The notes under the pieces were generated by a model that made no database searches, had not been told where the DNA came from, and was given only the letters and a program-made list of their open reading frames with translations. DNA of 64,000 nucleotides from Microbacterium sp. 11MF (GTDB taxonomy: Bacteria; Actinomycetota; Actinomycetes; Actinomycetales; Microbacteriaceae): NCBI RefSeq assembly GCF_000383475.1, contig NZ_KB911459.1, positions 944,467 through 1,008,466 of the forward strand, written 5' to 3'. How positions within the stretch are numbered: position 1 is the first letter of the stretch; each line of letters starts with the position of its first letter. Of the stretch, positions 27,920 through 37,748 are shown piece by piece. The position numbers and the translations under genes were made by a program.

Positions 27920-29935
27920 TCACGCCGCCGCCAGCGCGGCGGCGATGCGGTCGACGGCGTCGGGGTTCTGCAGCGACGTGGTGTCGCCGAGCGGTGCGGG
28001 TTCACGTCCGGCGCGGCGGTCCTGCTCGGCCTCCCACAGCTGGGCGAGGAGGCGGCGGAGGATCTTGCCGGAGCGGGTCTTGGGGAGGTCGGGGACGACG
28101 ACCACATGACGGGGCTTGGCGACCGGGCCGATCTCGCGGGCGACGTGCGCGCGGAGGGCGGCCGCATCCGGCTGCCCCGCCCCGGACGGGACGACGAACG
28201 CGGCGACGGCGTGACCGGTGATCGGGTCGACGACGCCGGTGGTTCCGGCCTCTCCGACGGAGGCGTGCGCGACGAGCGCTGATTCGATCTCGATCGTCGA
28301 CAGCCGGTGGCCCGAGACGTTCACGACGTCGTCGAGGCGGCCGAGGATCCAGATGTGGCCGTCGGCGTCGCGGGTCGCGCCGTCGCCGGCGACGTAGTAC
28401 CCGCCGTGCTCGCCGTGGCCGGCATAGGTCGACCAGTAGGAGTCGCGATAGCGTTCGGGGTTCCCCCAGACGGTCCGCGCCATCCCGGGCCAGGGACGAC
28501 GGACGACGAGGGTGCCCGATCGGCCCGGCTCGACCTCGCGACCGTCCGGGTCGACCACCGCGGCGTCGATCCCCGGGAGCGGCACGCTCGCCGAGCCCGG
28601 CTTCAGCGTCGTGACTCCCGGGAGCGGGGCGATCATGGCGGCGCCGGTCTCGGACTGCCACCACGTGTCGACCACGGGGACCCCGTCGCGTCCGAAGGCG
28701 CGGCGAAACCACGCCCACGCGGCGGGGTTGATTGCCTCGCCGACGGTGCCGAGGAGGCGGATGCTCGACAGGTCGTGGCCCTCGGGGAGGTCGTCGCCGA
28801 ACCAGGTCATGAAGGTGCGGATGAGGGTGGGCGCCGTGTAGTACACCGTCACGCCGTACCGCTCGATGATCTCGAGGTGGCGCTCCCGGTGGGGCGCATC
28901 GGGGGTGCCCTCGTAGATGACCTGCGTGAGCCCGTTCGACAGCGGCCCATAGATCTCGTAGGTGTGGGCCGTCACCCAGGCGAGGTCGGCGGTGCACCAG
29001 TGGACGTCGTCGGGCTTCGCGTCGAAGTGCGCCCAGTGGGCCCAGCTCGCGTGCGCGAGGTACCCGCCCGAGGTGTGGACGAGGCCCTTCGGCTTTCCGG
29101 TCGTGCCCGACGTGTAGATGATGAAGAGCGGATGCTCCGCATCGAACGGCGTCGCCTCGTGGACGGGCGATGCCGTGTCGACGACGTCGTGCCACCAGAC
29201 GTCGCGGCCGGGCGTCCAGGGCACGTCGCTGCCGGTGCGTCGGACGACAAGCACGTGCTCGAGCGCGGGCAGGCCTGCGGCGGCGATGTCAGCGGCGGAC
29301 TTGACCTCGACCGCTCCCCCGCGTCGGAACTGACCGTCGCTCGTCACGAGCAGCTTCGCGCCGGTGTCCTCGAGGCGGAACCGGACGGCCTCGGCCGAGA
29401 ACCCGCCGAACACGAGCGAGTGCACCGCGCCGATGCGGGCGCAGGCGAGCGCGATGACGACGGTCTCGACGAGGACCGGCAGGTAGACGACGACGCGGTC
29501 GCCGGGCTGGACGCCGAGGGCGATGAGCGCGTTCGCGGCCTGCGACACCCGACGCCGGAGGTCGGCGTAGGTGACGGCGGTGCGGTCGCCCGGCTCGCCT
29601 TCGAAGTACAGGGCCACCTTCTCGCCGCGCCCGGCCTCGACGTGACGGTCGACGCAGTTCGCCGCGACGTTCAGGGTGCCGCCGTCGAACCATCGGGCGG
29701 TCGGGATCGACAGGACGCCTTCCGCGGAACGGACGGGAGGGCGCCAATCGAGGGCGGTGTGCCACGGCGTCTGCCAGTCGAGCCGCCGGGCGGCGTCCTC
29801 CCAGAACGCGATCGGGTCGGCCGCGGCATCCGCGTACGCACCCTGTGACACGTTCGCCTGCGCGGCGAAGGCCGACGGGGCAGGGTACGCGCGCGTCTCG
29901 ACGAGGCGGAGCTCTTCGCCGGAGTGACCCGTCAT
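27920..29935 (-). CDS. acs: acetyl-CoA synthetase (AMP-forming)
   Basis: A 671-residue ligase making acetyl-CoA from acetate, ATP and CoA. It shows ARIGAVHSLVFGGFSAEAV, the P-loop YTSGTTGKPKGLVHT, DTWWQSETGAAMIAPLPG (the Trp that limits the pocket to acetate-sized acids is kept), YYVAGDGATRDADGHIWILG, and the C-terminal LPKTRSGKILRRLL, whose Lys is the usual acetylation control site. Of two ATGs, the one at 29933-29935 has GAGGAG six bases upstream and overlaps the permease stop by four bases (ATGA), so I chose it. Coupling to a sulfonate-type transporter is unusual. Confidence 0.93.
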   Translation of the reverse strand: MTGHSGEELRLVETRAYPAPSAFAAQANVSQGAYADAAADPIAFWEDAARRLDWQTPWHTALDWRPPVRSAEGVLSIPTARWFDGGTLNVAANCVDRHVEAGRGEKVALYFEGEPGDRTAVTYADLRRRVSQAANALIALGVQPGDRVVVYLPVLVETVVIALACARIGAVHSLVFGGFSAEAVRFRLEDTGAKLLVTSDGQFRRGGAVEVKSAADIAAAGLPALEHVLVVRRTGSDVPWTPGRDVWWHDVVDTASPVHEATPFDAEHPLFIIYTSGTTGKPKGLVHTSGGYLAHASWAHWAHFDAKPDDVHWCTADLAWVTAHTYEIYGPLSNGLTQVIYEGTPDAPHRERHLEIIERYGVTVYYTAPTLIRTFMTWFGDDLPEGHDLSSIRLLGTVGEAINPAAWAWFRRAFGRDGVPVVDTWWQSETGAAMIAPLPGVTTLKPGSASVPLPGIDAAVVDPDGREVEPGRSGTLVVRRPWPGMARTVWGNPERYRDSYWSTYAGHGEHGGYYVAGDGATRDADGHIWILGRLDDVVNVSGHRLSTIEIESALVAHASVGEAGTTGVVDPITGHAVAAFVVPSGAGQPDAAALRAHVAREIGPVAKPRHVVVVPDLPKTRSGKILRRLLAQLWEAEQDRRAGREPAPLGDTTSLQNPDAVDRIAAALAAA

Positions 29936-30756
29936 GCCCATCTCCTCAGCAGACGGCGCTGCAGCAGGGTCACGAGCGCGTTCGACAGGGTCCCCAGTGC
30001 CGCCAGGATGACGATCGCGAGGAAGATGCGATCCACGCGGCCGGTGCTCTGCGCGTCGGTGAGGAGGAACCCGAGTCCCATCGACGCCGCGAGGAGTTCG
30101 GCGGCGACCAGGAAGAGCCAGGCCTGTGCGAGCGCGAGGCGCAGCCCCGAGATCAGGGCAGGAACGGTCGCGGGGAGCTGGACCGACCGGAACAGATCCC
30201 AGCCGCGGAGGCCGAAGGAGCGTCCCATCTCGACGAGGTGCGGATCGACGTGCCGCAGAGCGCCCGCAACCGTCGTGAACATCGGGAAGAACGCGCCGAT
30301 GGCGACGAGAGTGACCTTCGAGTCCTCGCCGATCCCCATCCAAAGCAGGAGGAGCGGAACGAGCGCAAGGGAGGGGATCGCGCGGAAAGCGGCAAGGATC
30401 GGGCTCAGCAGCACGTCGCCGGAGCGCGTCAGCCCAACGATGGCCGCAACCGCCAGTCCGACGAGCGATCCGAACACGAACCCGAGAACGACGCGCTGCA
30501 CCGAGATCGCGACGTGGGTCCACAGCGCGCCGCCCTCGGCGAGCTGGATCGCCGCGACCACGACGTCGACCGGAGCCGGGAGCCGGTAGGTCGGGATGAG
30601 ACCCAAGCCCGTCACCGCCTGCCAGAGCGCGAGGACGGCGAGGGGGACGACGAGACCTCCGATGATGCGGACACTCGTCCGGGACCAGAACGGCCGCACC
30701 GCCGCGACGCCCGAAGGCGCTGCGGCGGTGGCGGTCGTGTCGACGGATGCCGTCAT
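29932..30756 (-). CDS. ABC transporter permease, SsuC/TauC type
   Basis: A 274-residue inner-membrane permease with about six helices (for example VLGFVFGSLVGLAVAAIVG and IFLAIVILAALGTLSNALV). The inner-membrane coupling loop is FRAIPSLALVPLLLLWMGIG, close to the EAA-loop consensus of nitrate, sulfonate and taurine permeases. The substrate class is inferred from family and neighbours. It follows the binding-protein gene by two bases and overlaps acs by four. Confidence 0.9.
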   Translation of the reverse strand: MTASVDTTATAAAPSGVAAVRPFWSRTSVRIIGGLVVPLAVLALWQAVTGLGLIPTYRLPAPVDVVVAAIQLAEGGALWTHVAISVQRVVLGFVFGSLVGLAVAAIVGLTRSGDVLLSPILAAFRAIPSLALVPLLLLWMGIGEDSKVTLVAIGAFFPMFTTVAGALRHVDPHLVEMGRSFGLRGWDLFRSVQLPATVPALISGLRLALAQAWLFLVAAELLAASMGLGFLLTDAQSTGRVDRIFLAIVILAALGTLSNALVTLLQRRLLRRWA

Positions 30757-30758
30757 CG

Positions 30759-31787
30759 TCAGCCCGCCGCCTTCTCGGCGAAGGACGGCTCGATGATCGT
30801 GTCGAGTGCCTTGTCGACGGCATCCTGCCCGCCGGTCACGGCGTCGGAGTCGACGAGGACGGGCGCGATCTTCTTCAGGACGGCCAGCTGAGCCTCACCG
30901 GGGACGCCGCTGACGTCGAGGTTCGAGCGCTCGCCGATGACGGTCGTCGCGACCTTCGGGTCGATCCCGGCCACCTTCGCGAGCAGCGACGCGGTCTCGT
31001 CGGGGTGCGCCAGCGCCCAGGTGCGCGCCTCTTCGTAGGCGTCCACGACGACCTGCGCGACGTCCTTGTGGTCGGTGAGGAAATCCTCGGTCGCGTTGAG
31101 GAAGCCGTAGGAGTTGAAGTCGACGTTCCGATAGATGAGCTTGTCGCCGGACTCGACCTCTGCGGCCGCCATGATCGGGTCGAGGCCCGCCCACGCGTCG
31201 ACGGAGCCGCCGTCGAGGGCGGCGCGCCCGTCCGCGTGCTGCAGGTTCTGCACGTCGACGTCCTTGACGCTCAGTCCCTCGGTCTCGAGCGCCTGCAGGA
31301 GGAAGAAGTACGGGTCGGTTCCGCTCGTCGCGGCGACCTTCTTGCCCTTGAGATCGGCGACCGACGTGATGTCGCTGTCGGGGCCGACGACGATGGCCGA
31401 CCACTCAGGCTGCGAGTACACATCGATGACCTTGATCGGCGAACCGTTCGCCCGAGCGAGGAGCGCGGCCGAACCGGCCGTCGAACCGACGTCGAGGGCG
31501 CCGGCGCGGAGGAGTTCGTTCGCCTTGTTCGACCCGGCGGACTGGGTCCACTCGACGTCGACGTCGTCGCCGAGAGCCTTCTCGATGAGCCCCTGGTCCT
31601 TCACGACGAGGCTGAGCGGGTTGTAAGTCGCGAAGTCGATCGAGAGGGTGTCGGTCGACCACGATCCGGCGCTCGCGCCATCGGAGGACGAGCTCGCGTT
31701 CTCGCCCGCGAGGCAGCCCGTGGCCATGAGCATCACCACAGCACCCACGGCGAGGGCGGGAACGGTGCGGCGGATGACGGTGCTCAT
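30759..31787 (-). CDS. substrate-binding lipoprotein, SsuA/TauA/NrtA type
   Basis: A 342-residue extracytoplasmic binding protein. The lipoprotein signal peptide is VPALAVGAVVMLMATGC with the lipobox cysteine at about residue 25, so it is a client of Lgt. The mature part follows the NMT1/SsuA pattern: TLSIDFATYNPLSLVVKDQG, ELLRAGALDVGSTAGSAAL, DLKGKKVAATSGTDPYFFLL and DAWAGLDPIMAAAEVESG. Aliphatic sulfonates are the likeliest ligands; nitrate or other small anions cannot be excluded, and no sulfonate monooxygenase (ssuD) is encoded nearby. The ATG overlaps the ATPase stop by four bases. Confidence 0.88.
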   Translation of the reverse strand: MSTVIRRTVPALAVGAVVMLMATGCLAGENASSSSDGASAGSWSTDTLSIDFATYNPLSLVVKDQGLIEKALGDDVDVEWTQSAGSNKANELLRAGALDVGSTAGSAALLARANGSPIKVIDVYSQPEWSAIVVGPDSDITSVADLKGKKVAATSGTDPYFFLLQALETEGLSVKDVDVQNLQHADGRAALDGGSVDAWAGLDPIMAAAEVESGDKLIYRNVDFNSYGFLNATEDFLTDHKDVAQVVVDAYEEARTWALAHPDETASLLAKVAGIDPKVATTVIGERSNLDVSGVPGEAQLAVLKKIAPVLVDSDAVTGGQDAVDKALDTIIEPSFAEKAAG

Positions 31788-32623
31788 CGGGTCTCCTGAG
31801 GGGTTGAGCGGTGGGTGTCGACGCCGAGTCCGTCGAGGAGCTCGGCGCGGAGGTCCGTGAAGCCGCGATCTGCGCGGTCACGGGGACGGATGCCGGGGAC
31901 CTCGATCACACGGGCGATCGAGGAATCCTCGGAATCGGCATCGATCGCGCGCAGCTGGAGCACGCGATCTGCCAGATACAGGGCCTCCTCCACGTCGTGC
32001 GTCACGAGGACGACAGTCGTGGGTTCGGCGGAATGGATGTCGAGGAGCAGGTCCTGCATGCGGAGCCGCGTGAGCGCGTCGAGTGCTCCGAACGGCTCGT
32101 CGAGCAACAGCACCTCGGGACCGCGGGCGAGGGCGCGCGCGAGCGACGCCCGCTGCGCCATGCCGCCCGACACCTCACGCGGCCTGAGTGACGCGGCACC
32201 GGTGAGCCCGACGAGCTCGAGCAGCTCCGCGACGCGCGCCGACACGTCGGGGCGCGCGGTGCCGCGCGGCATCCCGATCTCGACGTTCTGCGTGAGGGTG
32301 CGCCACGGCAGCAGGCGCGGCTCCTGGAAGGCGACGGCAGTGCGCGCGTCGGTGTCGCGGAGCGGCGTGCCGTCGACGGTCACCGACCCGGCGGACGGGG
32401 CGTCGAGCCCCGCGAGGAGCCGGAGCAGCGTCGACTTCCCGCATCCCGAGGGCCCCACGACCGCGATGATCTCACCGGGCTCGATGTCGAGATCGACGCC
32501 ACGGAGGACGGGCACCGGTCCCGCCGCGCCCGCGAACGTCCGGCGGACACCCGACAGCGACACGGCGCCGCGCGGGGCGGCAGCGCGTCGGACGGCGTCG
32601 GAGGCGGTGAGGACGGCGGACAT
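31784..32623 (-). CDS. ABC transporter ATP-binding protein, SsuB type
   Basis: A 279-residue ATPase. Walker A is VVGPSGCGKSTLLRLLAG, the signature is EVSGGMAQRASLARALARG, Walker B is VLLLDEPFGALDALTR and the H-loop is VLVTHDVEEALYLADRV. The pattern and the LLPWRTLTQNVEIG Q-loop region match SsuB/TauB/NrtD. I start at the ATG 32621-32623, with a G-rich binding site just upstream; the frame continues higher but without ABC-like sequence. It is the first gene of the transporter-acs-metY unit. Confidence 0.9.
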   Translation of the reverse strand: MSAVLTASDAVRRAAAPRGAVSLSGVRRTFAGAAGPVPVLRGVDLDIEPGEIIAVVGPSGCGKSTLLRLLAGLDAPSAGSVTVDGTPLRDTDARTAVAFQEPRLLPWRTLTQNVEIGMPRGTARPDVSARVAELLELVGLTGAASLRPREVSGGMAQRASLARALARGPEVLLLDEPFGALDALTRLRMQDLLLDIHSAEPTTVVLVTHDVEEALYLADRVLQLRAIDADSEDSSIARVIEVPGIRPRDRADRGFTDLRAELLDGLGVDTHRSTPQETR

Positions 32624-32632
32624 GCCCCCCAG

Positions 32633-32644
32633 CCTTCCGGAAGG
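32633..32644. promoter_or_regulatory. 12-bp perfect palindrome, candidate operator of the transporter operon
   Basis: CCTTCCGGAAGG lies ten bases before the ATPase start, in the 88-base gap after gmk. It could be a regulator site or simply cover the ribosome-binding region; no known regulator motif was recognised. Confidence 0.3.
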
Positions 32645-32711
32645 TGTCGGATCGACCGCATCGCGTCGTAACGGTGTGAAACGAAGCAGTGGCGGGAGCC
32701 GTCCCCCGGGG

Positions 32712-33608
32712 TCAGCGTGCGAGTCGGGCGATCTCCGCCGCGGCACGCGCGACGTCGTCGTTCACGACGCGGTAGTCGAACTCGCCCTGCGAGGCGAGCT
32801 CGACCCGCGCGGTCTTCAGACGGCGCGCACGCTCCTCCTCGCCCTCGGTCCCCCGCCCGACGAGCCGGTTCACCAGCTCGTCCCAGCTGGGCGGGAGAAG
32901 GAAGACCAGCGTCGCGTCAGGAGCGGCGGCGCGCACCTGGCGGGCGCCCTGGAGATCGATCTCGAGGAGGACCGTCCGTCCCTCGGCGAGGGCGGCGTCG
33001 ATCGGGCGACGCGGCGTGCCGTAGCGGTAGGCGTTGTGCACCGTCGCGTACTCGAGGAGGTCGCCCGCCTCGACCATCCGGTCGAACTCGGCGTCGTCGA
33101 CGAAGAAGTAGTGCTCGCCTTCGACCTCGCCCGGTCGCGGCGGTCGCGTGGTCGCCGAGACCGACAGCAGGATCTCGGGGTGGTGCTCCTTGATGTGGGC
33201 GGCGACCGTCCCCTTCCCCACTGCGGTGGGGCCGGCGAGGACGATCAGACGGCTGCGTGCGTCACGGGCGCGCGGCTCGGGGAGGCGACGGTCGAGGTAG
33301 TCCTGCAGCACCTGGCGCTGACGGATGCCGAGGCCCCCGATCTTCTTGACCGGAGCGATCTGCAGATCGGCCAGGATGCGGTCGCGCTTGCCCTCGCCGA
33401 TCGCGGGGATCGCGGTGAGGAACTCGGTCACGCGCATCGCCGCGGCGGCCGACTGCGGCTCCGCCCACGCGTGGCGCAGCAGGTCCTGCGGGCTGATGAC
33501 GCGCGTCGACACGTCGCGCTTGAGCGCGGCACGTTCACGGCGCGCGGCGACGGCGCGACGGGACGCGGCGGCGCGGTCGACCTCGGGGGGTGTGCGGGAG
33601 TCAGGCAT
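32712..33608 (-). CDS. gmk: mIHF-guanylate kinase fusion
   Basis: A 298-residue two-part protein. Residues about 20-106 match actinobacterial integration host factor (mIHF), a helix-two-turn-helix DNA-binding protein: AARRERAALKRDVSTR, AMRVTEFLTAIPAIGEGKRD and LQIAPVKKIGGLGIRQRQVL. Residues about 118-298 are guanylate kinase, making GDP from GMP and ATP: LIVLAGPTAVGKGTVAAHI (P-loop), LSVSATTRPPRPGEVEGEHY (GMP site) and VLLEIDLQGARQV. In other actinobacteria the two are usually adjacent separate genes. The frame is continuous with no start or ribosome-binding site visible at the junction. The ATG overlaps pyrF by eight bases. Confidence 0.93.
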   Translation of the reverse strand: MPDSRTPPEVDRAAASRRAVAARRERAALKRDVSTRVISPQDLLRHAWAEPQSAAAAMRVTEFLTAIPAIGEGKRDRILADLQIAPVKKIGGLGIRQRQVLQDYLDRRLPEPRARDARSRLIVLAGPTAVGKGTVAAHIKEHHPEILLSVSATTRPPRPGEVEGEHYFFVDDAEFDRMVEAGDLLEYATVHNAYRYGTPRRPIDAALAEGRTVLLEIDLQGARQVRAAAPDATLVFLLPPSWDELVNRLVGRGTEGEEERARRLKTARVELASQGEFDYRVVNDDVARAAAEIARLAR

Positions 33609-34464
33609 GTCGGGCGTCCTGGAGTTCGGAGTTGTGGGTGTCGATGGCGGCGGCGATCCCGTCGGGACCGGCGCCGAGGATGCTGCGGCTGGCGCTGGCG
33701 AGGACCTGGGGGGCCAGGGACCCGAAGCGCTCGGAGATGTCGCGAAGGCGGGCACCCTGCGCTCCGAAACCGGGGGCGAGGAGGGACGCGCGGTGCAACG
33801 AGGCATCCGTCAGTCCCAGATCGGCGCGCTCCACTGTAGCCCCGACGACGAAGCCGACCGGGCCGAAACGGTCGCCTGCGACCACAGCGGACGAATTCGC
33901 CGAACCGGCGCGTTGCGCGACCCAGTCCGCGACCGTCTGACCGCGCTCGGCGTCGACGGTCGTGAGCTCGGCGGACTGCAGGCCGGCGGCCTCGGGGTTG
34001 CTCGTCGCGGCGAGGACGTAGACGCCCTTGCCCTCGCGGACGGCGGTCGCGATGGTGCCGCGGAGCGAGTCCGGTCCGAGGTAGGGGCTCACGGTCACGG
34101 CATCGGACTCCAGGGGCGATCCCGCTGAGAGCCACGCCTCGGCGTAGCCGTCCATGGTCGTCCCGATGTCGCCGCGCTTGGCGTCGGCGATCACGACGAG
34201 GCCCGCCGCGCGGGCCGTCCCGATGACCTCTTCGAGCGCGGCGTACCCGGCGGCCCCGTAGCGCTCGAAGAACGCCACCTGCGGCTTGACCACGCCGACG
34301 CGGGTGCGCGCGGCATCCACCACGCGCAGGCCGAAGTCGCGGACACCCGCAGCGGATGCCGGGAGCCCCCACGCGTCGAGGAGCGACGCGTGGGGGTCGA
34401 TGCCGACGCACAGCGGACCGCGGGCGTCGACCGCCGCGGCCAGCCGCGAACCGAATGAGGTCAC
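33601..34464 (-). CDS. pyrF: orotidine 5'-phosphate decarboxylase (type 2)
   Basis: A 287-residue TIM barrel converting OMP to UMP, the last step of de novo UMP synthesis. The catalytic Lys/Asp stretch is [33 protein letters not shown] at the N-terminus and [15 protein letters not shown] near the phosphate site fit the longer type 2 subfamily found in actinobacteria. The GTG start (34462-34464) overlaps the carB stop by four bases. Confidence 0.96.
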   Translation of the reverse strand: MTSFGSRLAAAVDARGPLCVGIDPHASLLDAWGLPASAAGVRDFGLRVVDAARTRVGVVKPQVAFFERYGAAGYAALEEVIGTARAAGLVVIADAKRGDIGTTMDGYAEAWLSAGSPLESDAVTVSPYLGPDSLRGTIATAVREGKGVYVLAATSNPEAAGLQSAELTTVDAERGQTVADWVAQRAGSANSSAVVAGDRFGPVGFVVGATVERADLGLTDASLHRASLLAPGFGAQGARLRDISERFGSLAPQVLASASRSILGAGPDGIAAAIDTHNSELQDARHA

Positions 34465-37400
34465 ACCGACGCCTTCCGGTCGGCGGCGTACTCCTGCAGG
34501 CTCCGGACGGCGAAGCCCTCGCGGAGGACCGGCATCGCCGAGACGGCGGCGCCGAGGACGGCCATCGTGGTGAACAGCGCCTTGTCCGCGGCCACCGCGG
34601 CGGCGCGGATCTCGTACCCGTCCGCACGGGCGATGCCGCCCGACGGGGTGTTCACGACGATGTCGATCTCACCCGCGTTGATCAGATCGACGACGTTCTG
34701 CTCGCCCGAGGCCTGCGTCTCGGAGTACTTGGAGACCACCTTCACCGTGATGCCGTTGCGAGCCAGGATCTCCGCCGTGCCCTCCGTCGCGATGAGGGTG
34801 TAGCCGAGCTCCTGCAGCCGGTGCGCCGGCAGGATGACGGCGCGCTTGTCGTCGTCGGCGACCGAGAGGAAGACGGTTCCCGAGGTCGGCATCCCGCCGT
34901 AGGCTGCGGCCTGGCTCTTCGCGAACGCCGTCGGGAAGTCGCGGTCGATGCCCATGACCTCACCGGTGGAGCGCATCTCGGGTCCGAGGACCGAGTCGAC
35001 GGTGCGACCGTCCGCGGTCCGGAACCGCTTGAACGGGAGGACGGCCTCCTTGACGGCGACGGGGGCGTCGAGCGGCACCCGCGAGCCGTCCTGTTCGGGG
35101 AGGAGACCCTCCGCGATCAACTCTGCGATCGACGATCCGGCCATGATGCGGCTCGCCGCCTTGGCCATCGGGATACCGAGAGCCTTCGACACGAACGGGA
35201 CCGTGCGCGAGGCGCGCGGGTTGGCCTCGATGACGTAGAGCACGCCCGCCGACACGGCGAACTGGACGTTCAGGAGCCCGCGGACGCCGACGCCCTCGGC
35301 GATGGAGTGCGTCGCGATGCGTACGCGATCGATCTCACCGCGCCCGAGCGACATGGGCGGCAGGGTGCACGACGAGTCACCGGAGTGGATGCCGGCCTCT
35401 TCGAGGTGCTCCATGACGCCGCCGATGTAGAGCTGCTCGCCGTCGAAGAGCGCGTCGACATCGATCTCCACCGCGTCGTCCAAGAAGCGGTCCACGAGAA
35501 GCGGGGCGTCGTCGCGGATGATCGCCTGGTCGGCGATGCGTACGAAGTAGTCGCGCAGGCTCTCGGTGTCGTAGACGATCTCCATGCCGCGGCCGCCGAG
35601 CACGAAGCTCGGACGCACGAGCACGGGGTAGCCGATCTCCTCCGCGATCGCGATGGCACCCGCCTCGTCGGTCGCGGTGCCGTGGCGCGGGGCGGTGAGG
35701 CCCGCGCGGTCGAGCAGCTGCGAGAAAAGCTCGCGCTCCTCGGCGATGTCGATCGCGGCGGGCTTCGTGCCGAGGATCGTGTAGCCGGCGGCCTCGATCC
35801 CCTTCGCGAGCCCGAGCGGCGTCTGACCGCCGAGCTGGCAGACGACGCCGACGATCTCGCCGGACTGCGCCTCCGCGTGGAGCACCTCGAGGACGTCCTC
35901 GAGCGTCAGCGGCTCGAAGTACAGCCGGTCGCTGGTGTCGTAGTCGGTCGAGACCGTCTCGGGATTGCAGTTGACCATGATGGTCTCGAAACCGGCATCC
36001 GACAGCGCGAACGACGCGTGGACGCACGAGTAGTCGAACTCGACGCCCTGACCGATGCGGTTGGGACCCGACCCGATGATGACGACCTTGCGTCCTTCAC
36101 TGGGGGTGACCTCGGTCTCGCGGTCGTACGAGGAGTAGTGGTACGGCGTCAGCGCGGGGAACTCCCCCGCGCACGTGTCCACCGTCTTGTAGACGGGGCG
36201 GAGGCCGAAGCCGTGACGGATGCCGCGCACGTCCGCCTCTCCGAGGCCGCGGAGCTCCGCGATCTGGGCGTCGCTGAAGCCGTGGTCCTTCGCGAGGCGC
36301 AGGACGTCCTCGGTCAGATCGTCCGCCTCGCGGATGTACTCGGCGACCTCGTTGATGAGGATCATCTGGTCGAGGAACCAGGGGTCGATCGCGGTGGCGT
36401 CGAACGCCTGCTCGAGCGTGGCGCCCTTGCGGAGCGCCTGCTGCAGCACGACGATGCGGCCGTCGGTGGGCGTCTTCGAGATCTCGAGGAGCTCCTCCAT
36501 CGAGCGCTCCTCGGGCCCCCAATGGAAGCTGGAGCCGCGCTTCTCGAGCGAGCGGAGCGCCTTCTGGAGGGCGGTCGTGTAATTGCGGCCGATCGCCATG
36601 GCCTCACCGACCGACTTCATGGTGGTCGTGAGCGTCGTGTCGGCGGCGGGGAACTTCTCGAAGTTGAAGCGGGGCACCTTCACCACGACGTAGTCGAGTG
36701 TCGGCTCGAAGCTCGCCGGCGTCGCCTTCGTGATGTCGTTGGGCACCTCGTCGAGCCGGTACCCGATGGCGAGCTTCGCGGCGAGCTTCGCGATCGGGAA
36801 ACCGGTCGCCTTCGAGGCGAGGGCCGACGAGCGCGAGACGCGCGGGTTCATCTCGATGACGATGATGCGGCCGGTCGCCGGGTCGACGGCGAACTGGATG
36901 TTGCAGCCACCGGTGTCGACGCCGACGGCGCGGATGATGTCGATGCCGATGTCACGGAGCTTCTGGTACTCGCGGTCCGTCAGGGTCAGCGCCGGCGCGA
37001 CCGTGATCGAATCGCCCGTGTGCACGCCGACGGGGTCGACGTTCTCGATGGAGCAGACGACGACCGTGTTGTCGGCCGTGTCGCGCATGAGCTCGAGCTC
37101 GTACTCCTTCCATCCGAGGATCGACTCCTCGAGGAGCACCTCGGTCGTGGGCGAGTCGCGCAGGCCCGCGCCGCCGATGCGGCGGAGGTCCTCCTCGTTG
37201 TACGCGAAGCCGGATCCGAGGCCGCCCATCGTGAACGAGGGGCGGACCACGAGCGGGTAGCCGAGCTCCTCGGCACCGGCCAGGAGGTCGTCCATCGTGT
37301 GCGCGATGACGCTGCGGGCGACATCCGCCCCCGACTCGAGGACGAGCTCCTTGAAGACCTGCCGGTCCTCGCCCTTGCGGATGGCGTCGACCTTCGCGCC

Positions 37401-37748
37401 GATGAGCTCGACACCGTACTTCTCGAGGATGCCGCGGTCGTGCAGGGCCATGGCGGCGTTCAGCGCGGTCTGGCCGCCGAGGGTCGGCAGGATCGCGTCG
37501 GGCTTCTCCTTGGCGATGATCGTCTCGATCACCTCGGGGGTGATCGGCTCGACGTAGGTCGCGTCGGCGAAGTCCGGGTCGGTCATGATCGTCGCGGGGT
37601 TCGAGTTGACGAGGATGACGCGCACGCCCTCCTCGCGGAGGACCCGGCACGCCTGGGTGCCGGAGTAGTCGAACTCGCAGGCCTGACCGATGACGATCGG
37701 GCCCGATCCGATGACGAGGACGCTGTTGATGTCGTCGCGCTTAGGCAT
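34461..37748 (-). CDS. carB: carbamoyl-phosphate synthase large subunit
   Basis: A 1095-residue enzyme making carbamoyl phosphate from bicarbonate, ammonia and two ATP. Two homologous ATP-grasp halves are visible: [20 protein letters not shown] at the start and [20 protein letters not shown] near residue 555. [20 protein letters not shown] and [20 protein letters not shown] are the paired metal-site loops. The C-terminal MGS-like domain (about 945-1095) would carry allosteric sites. It overlaps carA by eight bases and pyrF by four. Confidence 0.98.
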   Translation of the reverse strand: MPKRDDINSVLVIGSGPIVIGQACEFDYSGTQACRVLREEGVRVILVNSNPATIMTDPDFADATYVEPITPEVIETIIAKEKPDAILPTLGGQTALNAAMALHDRGILEKYGVELIGAKVDAIRKGEDRQVFKELVLESGADVARSVIAHTMDDLLAGAEELGYPLVVRPSFTMGGLGSGFAYNEEDLRRIGGAGLRDSPTTEVLLEESILGWKEYELELMRDTADNTVVVCSIENVDPVGVHTGDSITVAPALTLTDREYQKLRDIGIDIIRAVGVDTGGCNIQFAVDPATGRIIVIEMNPRVSRSSALASKATGFPIAKLAAKLAIGYRLDEVPNDITKATPASFEPTLDYVVVKVPRFNFEKFPAADTTLTTTMKSVGEAMAIGRNYTTALQKALRSLEKRGSSFHWGPEERSMEELLEISKTPTDGRIVVLQQALRKGATLEQAFDATAIDPWFLDQMILINEVAEYIREADDLTEDVLRLAKDHGFSDAQIAELRGLGEADVRGIRHGFGLRPVYKTVDTCAGEFPALTPYHYSSYDRETEVTPSEGRKVVIIGSGPNRIGQGVEFDYSCVHASFALSDAGFETIMVNCNPETVSTDYDTSDRLYFEPLTLEDVLEVLHAEAQSGEIVGVVCQLGGQTPLGLAKGIEAAGYTILGTKPAAIDIAEERELFSQLLDRAGLTAPRHGTATDEAGAIAIAEEIGYPVLVRPSFVLGGRGMEIVYDTESLRDYFVRIADQAIIRDDAPLLVDRFLDDAVEIDVDALFDGEQLYIGGVMEHLEEAGIHSGDSSCTLPPMSLGRGEIDRVRIATHSIAEGVGVRGLLNVQFAVSAGVLYVIEANPRASRTVPFVSKALGIPMAKAASRIMAGSSIAELIAEGLLPEQDGSRVPLDAPVAVKEAVLPFKRFRTADGRTVDSVLGPEMRSTGEVMGIDRDFPTAFAKSQAAAYGGMPTSGTVFLSVADDDKRAVILPAHRLQELGYTLIATEGTAEILARNGITVKVVSKYSETQASGEQNVVDLINAGEIDIVVNTPSGGIARADGYEIRAAAVAADKALFTTMAVLGAAVSAMPVLREGFAVRSLQEYAADRKASV

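Noticed and set aside
28800..30823. Reading acs from a far upstream start (967 codons)
   Set aside because: The extra N-terminal part is out-of-frame permease sequence. The ATG at 29935 has a proper ribosome-binding site and a four-base overlap with the permease.
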